This document shows, in pieces, positions 39,201-45,570 of a DNA stretch of 64,000 nucleotides (positions are counted from its first letter, which is position 1; the number at the start of each line of letters is the position of its first letter). The notes beneath the pieces are model-generated. The model saw only the letters and a program-made list of their open reading frames with translations. It was not told where the DNA came from and ran no database searches. A program made the translations under genes and the position numbers. Source of the stretch: Fibrobacterota bacterium (GTDB lineage: Bacteria; Fibrobacterota; Chitinivibrionia; Chitinivibrionales; Chitinispirillaceae); the NCBI GenBank assembly GCA_023459055.1, contig JAEWVR010000020.1, forward strand, positions 1 to 64,000, read 5' to 3'.

Positions 39201-42200
39201 AAAGCCAGATTCTTGTAATGCATGGCAATAGGTCTAAGATTAATAAAACACTTGGAATAAATGAGAATGAGCAATCCAAGGCTGTTGATACAAATGGACA
39301 ATTCAGCAATACAATCAGTGAACAAGAATTAAAAGATCTTCTTGAAAAAGATCTATTGCAGATGATAATAAAAATTGTGAGGGTAAAACAAGAATCATTT
39401 ACTCACGATACTAATTTGACTGAATATGGTTTTGATTCAATCAATTTAGCACAACTTTTTCGTGAACTCAGCAATCGGTATACTATCGATTTAGCACCTG
39501 CAGTCTTTTTTGAATATCCAACATTTAGTGCTCTGAGCCAATATCTTTGTGATGAATACAAAGGTCAATTGATAGAATATTATCAATTGAATATCAAAAA
39601 ATTAGTGCCGTATGTTAATACATCTTTCCCTGATGTCAAACCAATGGAGCCTAATCATTGTCAAAATCGGTTTGAGTCAAATCCTTATATGTCATTTAGT
39701 TCCTTACAATTAAATTCTTCTTCAAATGTGCAGATTGCAATTGTCGGTATGAGCGGAATGATGCCTCAATCTGAGAATATTGATGCATTTTGGGACAATA
39801 TCATTATTGGAAAAGATCTAATTACGGAAATCCCCCTGGAACGTCCTGAGCTGAGAGCGTGTCTGGATAGATTCGCAAGAGAAAATTTTAAGACCAACTT
39901 AAAATGGGGGGGCTTTATAAAAGAAATTGATAAGTTTGATGCGGCTTTTTTTGGTATTTCCTCAGAAGATGCAAAATTGATGGATCCACAACAACGCATC
40001 TTTTTGGAGACAGTCTGGAATACTATCGAAGATGCAGGACATTGTGCCTCGGATATTGCAGGAACGAAAACAGGTGTTTTTGTTGGTATAGGTTCAAGTG
40101 ATTATGAGGATCTTCTGAAAAATGGGGAAAATGATATAACTTCTTATACTACAACAGGGACATCTCACAGTGTTCTTCCTAATAGAATCTCATACCTACT
40201 TGACTTACGTGGACCCAGTGAACCAATTTTAACTGCATGTAGTAGTTCGTTGGTTGCAATTCATCGTGCAATAGAGGCTATCTGTAGTGGAAGTTGCGAG
40301 ATGGCAATTGCAGGTGGTGTGAATGCACTGTTAAGTCCAGAACATTATCTCTCATTGGGTAGTGCAGGTGTGCTTGCAAATGATGGCAGATGTAAATCAT
40401 TCGATATAAGTGCAAATGGTTATGTACGTGGAGAAGGTGTAGGTGCGATATTCCTAAAACGTTTAGATAAGGCAATTAACGATGGTAACCATATCTACGG
40501 TGTTGTTAAGAGTACTGGTGTCAATCATAGTGGACATGCGACATCGCTCACATCCCCTGATTCAAACGCTCAGGCAGAATTACTAATCAATGTTTATGAA
40601 AAGGCTCACCTGAATCCAAATACTATTAGTTATATTGAAGCTCATGGAACAGGCTCATTGTTTGGTGATTTCGCAGAGATTGATGGATTAAAGAATGCCT
40701 TTAAGGAAGTTTACAAAAGAAGAGGTGGGATGCAACCAGAAGCTGCATCTTGCGGAATTGGGACTGTTAAAACTAATATAGGACATTTAGAATCAGCTGC
40801 TGGAATAGCCGGAGTTATAAAGGTCTTATCCTCAATGAAATATAAAAAGATTCCTGGAATTATTCATTTTAAGGAACTTAATCCACAAATCAAATTGGAA
40901 GATAGTCCATTTTACATTGTTCAAAAGACACAAGAGTGGAACCGTAAAAAAGATGAAAATGGAAATGATATCCCTTTAAGGGCTGGAATCAGTGCGTTTG
41001 GGCTCGGTGGTGTAAATGCGCATATAGTTCTTGAAGAATATTTATCTCAAAAAGAGATTTGTAAACCACTATTAATAACAGATCAAAATATGAATGTAAT
41101 TATTCCTCTTTCTGCCCAAACAGATAGGCAATTAAAACAGAAGGTTAGCGATCTGTTAAGCTATATTCAAAAGCAGGAAAAGTTAAATATTTCGATTGAT
41201 ATTACGTCAATAGCATATACACTTCAAGTTGGTCGTGATGCAATGGAGGAACGTTTAGGTTTTCTGGCCAATTCTGTTGATGATTTAAAGGAAACGTTGC
41301 ACGCATTTATTTTTAGAGAAAAAAATATCAAATGCATTTTCAATGGGCGTGCAAAAGATGGAAAAGCTACTTTAGATTTATTTAACGAAGAATTGCCAAT
41401 ATTAGTAAACCACTGGATTAGCAGCAGAAATCTTTCAAAATTGATTGAGTTTTGGGTAAAAGGGCTTTATATAGATTGGAATAAGCTCTATGGTGAGATT
41501 AAACCAAAACGATTGTCGTTGCCATCATATCCTTTTGCCAAAGAACGATATTGGATTACTACAGAAAAATCAGAGTCATCCAAATTGAGTCATCCATTAT
41601 CCTATGTTGATTTTACTGATCAAAATATCAATGATGAGGATGAGTCCAGATCACTGATAGACTCTGAAATTTTTGATAATAACAATATTACGATGCAGAA
41701 TAGTTCTATGAATGTTTCAGAAAAAATTGAGCTATTTTTGAAAAACGAAATTGCCAACCTTTTACAGATGCCTATTCAGAAGATTGATGCTGATCGGACA
41801 TTTTTTGAATTGGGAATTGACTCAATCGGTGTCACTAATCTCATTACGAAAACAAATCATTTATTTAATGATGATCTAACGCCAGAGGTGATCTTTAAAC
41901 ATAAGGATATTCAGAGCTTGACCAAATTTCTGGTATTGACATATCCGGAAAAAATTAATAGTTTGATGCCCATAAAAACAAGGGAAAAAACAAATGCGTC
42001 TGGATGTTCAATGAAAAGTGAACGATTACAATCTTCTATCGCCACTCGTTCTTCAGAAGAAAAGGTAAAACAAACTGCTTCAAAATCAGGTTTTTCACAA
42101 AAAGTAAATGAAATGCCGAACCTATATAATGTTTTAGTTCCTCTGCAATCGGGCGGGAACAAAGTACCTATTTTCGCTGCACCTGGAGCAGATGGTAGTG

Positions 42201-42916
42201 TGTTATCATTACAGCAACTAAGCCTTGCTTTGGGAAATAAACAACCATTTTTTGGCTTACAATCGGTAGGACTTGATTGTAAAACACCTCCATTAACCAA
42301 TATAGAAGAGATTGCAGAAGTAAATATTGCTGCTTTAAAAAAGATACAACCTAATGGACCGTATCGATTGGTGGGATATTCGAATGGTGGCGTAATTATT
42401 TTTGAAATGGCAAGAAAATTACTTGATAATAATGAAAAAATAGCATCATTAGCATTAATTGATAGTATCTGTCCAATCGTAAGGGTTACAGATGTGATAG
42501 AAGAAATTGTTGCTGTAAGCAATAATATTATGAGTAAATATGGTTCTGAATTAATTGATAGCAATAAACTAAAAGAAGTACCAGAAAATGAACGCTGTGA
42601 ATTTTTATTTAACATCATGAGAAAAAAAGGATTTAATTTACCTAAAGAGCAGTTTACTGCAACTTTTAATGTGGCAATTGCAAGTGATAAGGTTTGTCGC
42701 AATTATAGACCAATAAAGCTGCCTCAGAAAATTGATGTGGTTTTATTTCGTGCTATAGAATCAAATCAGGATATGCCAAAAGATTATGGTTGGAATCAGC
42801 TATTACAGGAAGCTATTAAGATTTGCGATATTAAAGCGACACATTTTTCAATTATTGAAAAACAGTCGATTCAGGAAATCGCTAGAAAAATTAATAATTC
42901 AGTTAACAATTCTTAA
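27296..42916 (+). CDS. PKS-A: trans-AT polyketide synthase with ACP-DUF-SH start and terminal TE
   Basis: A 5206-residue assembly-line enzyme. Domains in order: ACP (Ser43); GNAT/DUF2156-like domain (about 140-455); tryptophanase-like PLP domain (about 520-920, Lys752); KS (Cys1167, His1302, His1342)-DH (His1644, Asp1811)-KR-ACP (Ser2467); KS (Cys2751, His2886)-DH-like without catalytic His or Asp-KR-ACP (Ser4048); KS (Cys4315, His4450)-ACP (Ser4843)-TE (Ser5029 in GYSNGG, His5183). Each KS is followed by the flanking linker ending in LP(T/S)YPFA, and no GHSxG acyltransferase occurs, so it is a trans-AT system. The ACP-DUF-SH order is the sulfur-installing set of leinamycin-type PKSs. AAGGA sits 7 bases before the ATG. 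The first ACP has no KS in this protein, so its module must be split across two proteins. Confidence 0.92.
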   Translation: MVDQEQLKILTVSYLKNIISDVSKTVIDDSMLLMPFQEIGLDSFRILQIIKRLEDDFSTLPKTLLFENFNINDLSNYFLKKYQNVLENKFADFLNEENYSITTTVKSTQKENSVEKLCVPEVRDDIKGIQTNKSILISEKDALNHHELSVLLKDLFLKYKNEGSVSRGTRNIAPNLFIGTEKRGYFNYCRSKNIILVYAYTGPDDYMPIIAKELHQYCIENNFELNIFSVNQISSVGEVPFSATPFGAVQRITNLKKFSLQGNKMRRLRYQVSKFEGTGKCRTEEYKCGTNKKIDQNIAQIIDKWCEVRTMVNPLIYIVKNEILEGILSPEHRIFLTYLDDILQNVILITKMSSKDNGYLMDLEFYPKEMPLGGLEFAICNIIEILASEGCDLLSLGGTYGVKLAPSANADREVDKILDTLREQNIFNDEGNLQFKNKFRPENTAIYLCRPVENSNPNNVTDIIMMIADPTKMQTSEKEHQIVPKDVVCNIESVEKNIMFERTQSNNSITENGTSRFVLEGEERSVILSDYGYNPLNIPNSQVEYDLKTDSWAQLEMPYIDKQKNLLYGKLAQPVNLDESLRNIFPFDHFILTTSGRTAEHILFKAIEKKGTILQNLLFPTTIFNQIDNGFTPIEIQCPETFNQTTDEYFKSNLDIELLKKNIEINANSIAFVCVEVSNNAAGGYPVSLEHIKSVKDLLTRYSIPLLIDATRIVENARQLIESNKKFTDKSTWDIVREIASSADILISSLTKDFCVDKGGLIALNDSVLYTKLQDLVANEGLGLDIINKKLIAHSLSNRNHIETRIIKRMENVKTIWRALKNYSIPVQNFPGGHCILIDVKQIHEFNNFKYPVASFVAWIFLNTGIRSSAHNVGMQKNTSLNNMVRLSIPVGIAEDQIKEVIDRLVSLFEKKQNIPEIILESSDSGTFGDVHVKYILKEFHNVSKKLVSKNVLNSSSEPKTFNLTQGVESNNITFIPNSINNVKLTGSAENYISSNTTLSNDIAIIGMAGRYPKSKNLNELWENLIQGKDCIESITESRLAQRLKTKFTEKYRGGFIDDVDKFDSLFFNISPREAEILDPQERLFLEVAWETIEDAGYYPEILSRENETRNIGVFVGAVWALYQMVGLEEKLAGNNVSPNSFLWSIANRVSYWMNFSGPSLTIDTACSSSLTAIYLACESIIKGECYAAIAGGVNLDLHQSKFEIDKFSGALSKDGLCRTFGKGANGYVAGEGVGALFLKRLDHALKDGDNIHGVIKSAVVNHGGRTSGYTVPNPHAQSKLIKTALERANIDARSIGYIEAHGTGTELGDPIEISGLTNAFGDYGVDKQCCPIGSVKTNIGHLEAAAGVVAVQKVLLQMRNRQLVPSLHSAELNEFIDFKNSPFYVEQNVEEWKSKEIDGIRYPLRAGVSSFGAGGSNAHILIEHYDYSSTSSNVNPSNEQIFPLSARNEDQLRETAIRLCKFIQYELNRKENSFQQSIEDIGHTLRIGRKSFDYRLVIIARTKEELVERLTCFIDGKKDDHIFIGNVKNSENIFRLLNRKEKEDFVNILSHSGDKRKVSQLWIEGLLTDWQGFNVDGKGKRISLPTYPFANKRHWIAEKSKTVSHSLQSSVSLHPLLDSNLSTFERQIFKKTFIHDQFFIYDHLVSEIPTLPGVAYLDFARKAGELAVGKKVQKIRNVLWVSPITVVQSVPIEVFIELKPSGASVMFEVFSEKEKGKKQLHAQGKLIFENTADSEPEYIDIRAVKARCSKEIDGKGAYPLFRSFGLNLGPSFQVLQKVYKNDEETLGVLQIPDIRKDDFSEFLLHPSILDGSLQAGMAAQLGEKADEMFVPYSIGEVDIKYPLQTICYSYVKEIKDPNSKVSKANVLILDEDGKILVKILDSIGIPLLNVHEKPSNNINVQNKLVPPDNGDEFKELYYSYVWERDPIDTNKILRETSSAFILFDLDEELRNCYLQRQIKNKALHSPILILPGDKFQIVDENTFRINPENKNDYLMLFNSLQQKSLHIGMICFGWSKGPIANFEEFLPKTLVYGVYSLLYLCQTLIEKKLDDNVEILYFFTRSNNYIQPHNEAINGFAKSLQIENPKILCKTIEIVTQGCNQSDILDAILAEYNFDSQNAMTVRYEGNERYIRKLVKTELAKKGDYLENEKSVFKENGVYLITGGVGGLGLIFAEFLAKECNAKLLLTGRSPISAERKGSLENLEKMGAEVLYVPADVSKFEDVLKVVNECKSRFGKLNGIIHSAGVLRDSFLRNKTIEEMAAVLAPKLFGTMHLDEITKDIDLDFFVTFSSLAAVGGNAGQCDYSYANHFMDSFAFRRDQLKNNAQRSGKTISLNWSLWADGGMKLDEQTKLLFKKNLEIKPLSIETGIKAFKKGLEYFNCQLAVLEGVQEKIELAWGLRKKITSEPVISEISKSTSNANNSTQKDDAKIIEKIQCELINIVIKLLKVDEEDITLDKMLLDLGFDSIGLTTYANSINEIYNVEITPVHFFEHPSIEAVSKYLYKEYKNEVLKVYNISDDHIVRADITSNDLHSATHNVNIESNQKTEIRFNKGWNSDLLEQSVNTPVSGKYSPDCRFIDMPIAIVGMSGVMPQSDDMEEFWDNLQNAKNMVTLIPEDRWKWEDYDGDPTKEKNKTNSKWGGFMRTVDKFDPLFFGISPREAEMMDPQQRIFLETVWKTIEDSGQKVSDLAGTKTGLFVGVATRDYTDLMNLQKAELDGYSASGNSHSVLVNRISFLLNLRGPSAPLDTACSSSLVALHRAVESIHSGSCEMAIVGGVQVMLTPAAHISFGMAGMLSNDGKCKTFDKHANGYVRGEGSGAIYLKPLAMAEADGNHIYAVIKATAENHGGRVTTLTAPNPNAQSELLIEAYEKAQIDPTSIGYIECHGTGTSLGDPIEIQALKKSFSELYTKHGKIVSEPHIGLSSVKTNIGHLETAAGIAGILKVLLALKHKQIPALLHFQELNPYINLKDSPFYIVNKTKDWNPIKDKDGKELPRRAGVSSFGFGGANAHIILEEYNSNKNLPMLKNEGPYIVVLSAKNEGRLKAYAESLLTHLMKYEIELADLAYTLQVGRDEMNERLALLVKDIDSLKQKLSTFIENKKDENTFYNNTRNKTKKSQGVAGDENKEILIQTIIENKNYIKLAEEWVRGTEVNWKLLYKTGTPKRLSLPTYPFAKERYWFSVPDDSNQMQIENSSIRASVLHSLVHQNTSTFKEQSFTSNFTGNENFIADYIVENRKLFPWFTQVEMAMVAAKLSGESQVRCIKNVSWLNPICFDTSKEIHVSIIPKQNEIDFAILINKKDRSSTNCSGTLTCSALISEPEAFNVGGIEKRFTHVLSQTEIYSYLRNTGLILGKSYQLVKELYSNETESFSLLQIPEELKNKSDQFGIYQVLIETVFHASMACIAKGNQIESPVGIPASLEQIQFLHPLNDVHFAYTKWNVNKSLDVSNITKLNIQLLDKSGKVLLQVTNLLIKPFCEYLLEPAAGAGEYEPEIGTMYYRSIWTKQEIITNSKNDLSSSNFLVFDQSDDFQNDLEQYLKTNQQNKFHICVVKVGERFRDLGKHNFEINPEKFEDYQELVECLRKQNLLPENIIHNWSDEAFDTKQKTINSIMEKGVFSLLFLNQALLQLSKEQDKTSTKMKRIKFLYLYSSNKNNIQPHHAAISSFVKSAALESSTIMYKCLELQSVDAFTKKNNLEILNCVFSELQEDSTSSIEIRYQSGVRYVKRLEEIQLPSSGLHNLRDKGVYIITGGLGGLGLIFSRYLAQQTKARLVLTGRSRLSDEMKEKIKVLESLGSEVMYYEADISRYDDAVHLIAAVKERFEKINGIIHSAGVLRDSVIQKKTVEEMNAVFAAKVFGTINLDEATKDEKMDFFVMFSSLTAITGNAGQSDYAYANNFLNHYAEMRNQLTRDNKRTGNTISFNWPLWKDGGMHIDKQMEDFLLKTKGIRVLKSDTGLDAFVKGIETNESQILVMHGNRSKINKTLGINENEQSKAVDTNGQFSNTISEQELKDLLEKDLLQMIIKIVRVKQESFTHDTNLTEYGFDSINLAQLFRELSNRYTIDLAPAVFFEYPTFSALSQYLCDEYKGQLIEYYQLNIKKLVPYVNTSFPDVKPMEPNHCQNRFESNPYMSFSSLQLNSSSNVQIAIVGMSGMMPQSENIDAFWDNIIIGKDLITEIPLERPELRACLDRFARENFKTNLKWGGFIKEIDKFDAAFFGISSEDAKLMDPQQRIFLETVWNTIEDAGHCASDIAGTKTGVFVGIGSSDYEDLLKNGENDITSYTTTGTSHSVLPNRISYLLDLRGPSEPILTACSSSLVAIHRAIEAICSGSCEMAIAGGVNALLSPEHYLSLGSAGVLANDGRCKSFDISANGYVRGEGVGAIFLKRLDKAINDGNHIYGVVKSTGVNHSGHATSLTSPDSNAQAELLINVYEKAHLNPNTISYIEAHGTGSLFGDFAEIDGLKNAFKEVYKRRGGMQPEAASCGIGTVKTNIGHLESAAGIAGVIKVLSSMKYKKIPGIIHFKELNPQIKLEDSPFYIVQKTQEWNRKKDENGNDIPLRAGISAFGLGGVNAHIVLEEYLSQKEICKPLLITDQNMNVIIPLSAQTDRQLKQKVSDLLSYIQKQEKLNISIDITSIAYTLQVGRDAMEERLGFLANSVDDLKETLHAFIFREKNIKCIFNGRAKDGKATLDLFNEELPILVNHWISSRNLSKLIEFWVKGLYIDWNKLYGEIKPKRLSLPSYPFAKERYWITTEKSESSKLSHPLSYVDFTDQNINDEDESRSLIDSEIFDNNNITMQNSSMNVSEKIELFLKNEIANLLQMPIQKIDADRTFFELGIDSIGVTNLITKTNHLFNDDLTPEVIFKHKDIQSLTKFLVLTYPEKINSLMPIKTREKTNASGCSMKSERLQSSIATRSSEEKVKQTASKSGFSQKVNEMPNLYNVLVPLQSGGNKVPIFAAPGADGSVLSLQQLSLALGNKQPFFGLQSVGLDCKTPPLTNIEEIAEVNIAALKKIQPNGPYRLVGYSNGGVIIFEMARKLLDNNEKIASLALIDSICPIVRVTDVIEEIVAVSNNIMSKYGSELIDSNKLKEVPENERCEFLFNIMRKKGFNLPKEQFTATFNVAIASDKVCRNYRPIKLPQKIDVVLFRAIESNQDMPKDYGWNQLLQEAIKICDIKATHFSIIEKQSIQEIARKINNSVNNS
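27713..28660 (+). other. PKS-A DUF domain, GNAT/DUF2156 (LPG-synthase C)-like
   Basis: Residues about 140-455. The tell-tale part is LDLEF-like GYLMDLEFYPKEMPLGG, then EFAICNIIEILASEGCDLL, SLGG and finally FKNKFRPENTAIYLCRP. That order (glycine-rich turn, long helix, LGG, KF-P...YL) recalls the C-terminal domain of phosphatidylglycerol lysyltransferases, an acyltransferase-like GNAT fold. In leinamycin-type PKSs a domain of unknown function is placed just before SH. Whether this is the same domain needs alignment. A role in cysteine addition is inferred only. Confidence 0.6.
28853..30055 (+). other. PKS-A SH domain: tryptophanase-like PLP C-S lyase
   Basis: Residues about 520-920. Read against E. 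coli tryptophanase, the shared blocks are VSNNAAGGYPVSLEHIKSV, DATRIVENA (Asp709, Arg712), SSLTKDFCVDKGG (Lys752 in the place of the PLP-binding lysine), GGHC and NMVRLSIP (Arg886). All key PLP contacts appear intact, so activity is likely. In leinamycin biosynthesis the SH domain splits a cysteine- or thiocysteine-adduct on the chain to leave sulfur behind. The same reaction is inferred here; a free tryptophanase activity would make no sense inside an assembly line. Confidence 0.82.
30293..34830 (+). other. PKS-A extension module 1 (KS-DH-KR-ACP)
   Basis: KS about 30293-31570; DH about 32137-32960 with DHLVSEIPTLPG (the glycine of HxxxGxxxxP is Glu, the His is kept) and ILDGSLQ; KR about 33040-34500 with GGVGGLG, FSSLAA and CDYSYAN; ACP about 34590-34830 (GFDSI). 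The KR shows LRD after HSAGV, the pattern of B-type ketoreductases. Expected output is an alkene if the DH works. Confidence 0.8.
35036..39570 (+). other. PKS-A extension module 2 (KS-DH*-KR-ACP)
   Basis: KS about 35036-36350; a DH-like fold about 36880-37740 in which the His is Tyr (ADYIVENRKLFPW) and the second-site Asp is Glu (LIETVFHAS), so presumably dead; KR about 37780-39250 with GGLGGLG, FSSLTA and SDYAYAN; ACP about 39325-39570 (GFDSI). Expected output is a beta-hydroxy thioester. Confidence 0.78.
39727..42900 (+). other. PKS-A final module (KS-ACP) and thioesterase
   Basis: KS about 39727-41045 with TACSSSLVA and AHGTGSLFGD (the usual GDPIE is GDFAE); ACP about 41720-41945 (GIDSI); alpha/beta-hydrolase TE about 42110-42900 with IFAAPGADG, GYSNGG and ATHFSI. 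No KR lies in this module, so a beta-keto product is expected unless the KS does not extend or a trans enzyme acts. Confidence 0.8.
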
Positions 42917-42951
42917 AAAAAACGTATATAAATTTAACGTTGGAGAAACAA

Positions 42952-45570
42952 ATGAAAAGTTTTTCGAATAGTATGGAGAAATATTTTGAAAAAGTGCCAG
43001 AAATAGTTCGCAAGAAAAGATTGTTTGTCTGGCTATTTTTCATAATTGCTACAGTATTTTTTGTTATTGGAATGGGTAAAACGAAATTTGATATGACAGT
43101 AGAAGGGTGGTTTACCAGAAATGATCCGACAATTGTTGCTTTTGATGACTTTCATGCTCAGTTTGGAAGCGAAGATCACCTTTTCATTGTGTACAAAGCT
43201 AAGGATGGAAATGTCTTTTCTGCTAAATCATTAGAAGCAGTAAATGGGATACGCGAGTCACTTCTTGAAAAAATGACATCTTTAAAAGAGGGTGATTCAA
43301 GTGGACTCAAACATATTGTAAAAATTACTTCCCTTACAAATGCTCCGGTATTGCAATCCGATGGAGATATGTTAATTTCTAAAAAACTAGTAGGGGTAAA
43401 TATTCCTACGTCACAACAGGAACTGGATAGTATTTCTAATGTTGCAAAATCACAAAAGAAATTTCCATTGCTTTACTATTCGAAAGATTTTAAGTATGGT
43501 GGAATTCTGATAGAAACGGATTTTGGTGCTATCCCAATGGAGTCCAAATCAAGCACTGGTAGTTCACAAAGCGGTGAAGATTTAAAAATGGATGAAATAT
43601 CCATGACGACAGGAACAGTTAATAATGTACCTCAAGAGAGAGTCAGGTTTAAACCGACTGATTTAAAAGATTACCTTGCTTTAATGAACGAAGTAAAGAA
43701 TGTTTTAAATGAACCTAAATTTGCTAATCAGTTTGACTACTATCCTGTTGGGCAAACTGCTGCGACTGAGCATGATTTGAAAATGATTCAGCAAATGGGT
43801 TTGATGAATGTTGCAGCATTACTAATCATGATATTAATATTGTTGCTTCTTTTCCGCTCATTTTCTGCCATTTTATGGCCGATTGTCATAGTGGTACTAA
43901 GTGTTATATGGGCAATTGGGATTACAGGTTGGCTTGGTTTTACTGTGACCGCTTTTATAATGATTATGATTATGCTAACACTAACTATAGGTATAGCTGA
44001 TTCAGTTCATATAATATCTGGATATCTCTATTATCGTAATAAAGGGCAAGATCATAAGACTTCAATGCAGAATGTTTATAAAAGTGCTGGTTTATCATGC
44101 CTTCTAACAGCTATTACAACGATAATTGGTATCATGGCACTAAACATCACTCCTGTTGTTCCTATTAGAGTCTTCTCAATTATGTCTGCATTAGGTGTTG
44201 GGCTGGCATACTTTTTTACAATGTATTTACTCCCACTTATGCTTGATGTTTGGTCACCGAAACCTGCAATGACAGGAAAATCAAATTGGTTTGCATCATT
44301 AATTGGTAGATTAATCCCTAATTTCTCGCGTTTTCTTGAAAAAATACTAGATAAGGCATTCCCTGTAGCAGTAAAGGGACGCTATGTATTTATTGTTATA
44401 TTTTTTTGTGTCTTTGGACTATGCCTTTATGGATCAACAAAGGTTAAAGTCGAGACAGATCCATTGGGACAATACCCAAAGAATTCTAGTTTCAGGCAAA
44501 GCGTTGCAGTTGTTGATCAAAAGATGATGGGTTCTCATAATTTGGAAATATTTCTTAATTTAGGGAAAGAAAATGCTTTTCAAGATCCTGTCGTATTAAA
44601 AATTATGGATGATCTTCAACAACAAATTGAAAAAAAATATGAACAGGTAGTGCGTACATCATCGTTAGTTGATGTGGTTAAGGATTCATATCAAAAACTT
44701 AATGAAGGTAAAGAAAATATGTACATAATTCCTTCGGATCAGAATGTATTATCACAAACTCTTTTCCTATTTAATAATGCAAGTCCTGATGATCGAAGGA
44801 AGCTTGTTTCTGACAATTATGATAAAGCTCATATTAGTGTAATGCTCCATAATGCTAGCTCTGCAGAGTATGTACGAATATTTAATCTTATGAAAAAAGA
44901 TTTTGATGATGCATTTGTTCAACTTAAACAAAATTATCCTGAAACGAAAATCACAACAACTGGAATGCTGGTTTTATTAATGCAAGCTGCGCAATATATG
45001 ACTTGGTCTGAAATCCAGAGTTTTGGATTAGCTTTAGCGGTAATAAGTGTTATACTGCTTTTGGTGTTTGGTTCATACAAAGCGGGTTTGATTGCTTTAA
45101 TTCCCAACCTAATTCCTGCTACACTTACTTTTGGCTTAATGGGATTACTAAAAATACCACTCGATTTTCAGACTATGATGCTTGCTCCAATAATTATCGG
45201 TATTGCCGTTGATGATACAGTTCACTTTATTACTCGGTATCGTACAGAAGTTTTTGTCGATGGTGATATGAAAAGAGCTTTGGAACATACATTAAAAGAA
45301 ACTGGTCAGGCAATCATGTCGACAGCATTGATTCTTGGACTTGGCTTTGGAATAATGTCATTCTCATCCGCTTCAGGAACAGCAAACATGGGCCGATTTG
45401 GTGCTTTAGCTATATTTGCAGGCTTACTTTGTGATATGTTCCTATTACCAGGATTGATTATGGTTACAAATTTTTCTTTTCAAAGACAACGGGCAAAACA
45501 GATGCAATCTAAAGTAGTTGAACCATCATACGTTGAGCAATCATTTGCTTTATCAGGGGAGGATAAATGA
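42952..45570 (+). CDS. MMPL/RND-superfamily exporter
   Basis: An 872-residue inner-membrane transporter of the type COG1033 ('predicted exporters of the RND superfamily'). Two repeats each carry a periplasmic loop and about six membrane helices. The characteristic intramembrane motifs are LTLTIGIADSVHIISG and IIIGIAVDDTVHFITRY, with acidic residues for proton coupling. The ATG at 42952 (GGAG 6 bases upstream) is preferred over TTG at 42940. Overlap with the next gene (ATGA) shows translational coupling to the LolA-like protein. Relatives move lipids, hopanoids or other hydrophobic compounds. Product export or envelope insertion is inferred. Confidence 0.9.
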   Translation: MKSFSNSMEKYFEKVPEIVRKKRLFVWLFFIIATVFFVIGMGKTKFDMTVEGWFTRNDPTIVAFDDFHAQFGSEDHLFIVYKAKDGNVFSAKSLEAVNGIRESLLEKMTSLKEGDSSGLKHIVKITSLTNAPVLQSDGDMLISKKLVGVNIPTSQQELDSISNVAKSQKKFPLLYYSKDFKYGGILIETDFGAIPMESKSSTGSSQSGEDLKMDEISMTTGTVNNVPQERVRFKPTDLKDYLALMNEVKNVLNEPKFANQFDYYPVGQTAATEHDLKMIQQMGLMNVAALLIMILILLLLFRSFSAILWPIVIVVLSVIWAIGITGWLGFTVTAFIMIMIMLTLTIGIADSVHIISGYLYYRNKGQDHKTSMQNVYKSAGLSCLLTAITTIIGIMALNITPVVPIRVFSIMSALGVGLAYFFTMYLLPLMLDVWSPKPAMTGKSNWFASLIGRLIPNFSRFLEKILDKAFPVAVKGRYVFIVIFFCVFGLCLYGSTKVKVETDPLGQYPKNSSFRQSVAVVDQKMMGSHNLEIFLNLGKENAFQDPVVLKIMDDLQQQIEKKYEQVVRTSSLVDVVKDSYQKLNEGKENMYIIPSDQNVLSQTLFLFNNASPDDRRKLVSDNYDKAHISVMLHNASSAEYVRIFNLMKKDFDDAFVQLKQNYPETKITTTGMLVLLMQAAQYMTWSEIQSFGLALAVISVILLLVFGSYKAGLIALIPNLIPATLTFGLMGLLKIPLDFQTMMLAPIIIGIAVDDTVHFITRYRTEVFVDGDMKRALEHTLKETGQAIMSTALILGLGFGIMSFSSASGTANMGRFGALAIFAGLLCDMFLLPGLIMVTNFSFQRQRAKQMQSKVVEPSYVEQSFALSGEDK

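Noticed and set aside
41911..42702. A 263-codon open frame on the minus strand inside PKS-A, and other long minus-strand frames there
   Set aside because: They lie opposite the ACP/TE and other conserved PKS domains, have no domain likeness and no ribosome site, so they are shadows of the real frame.
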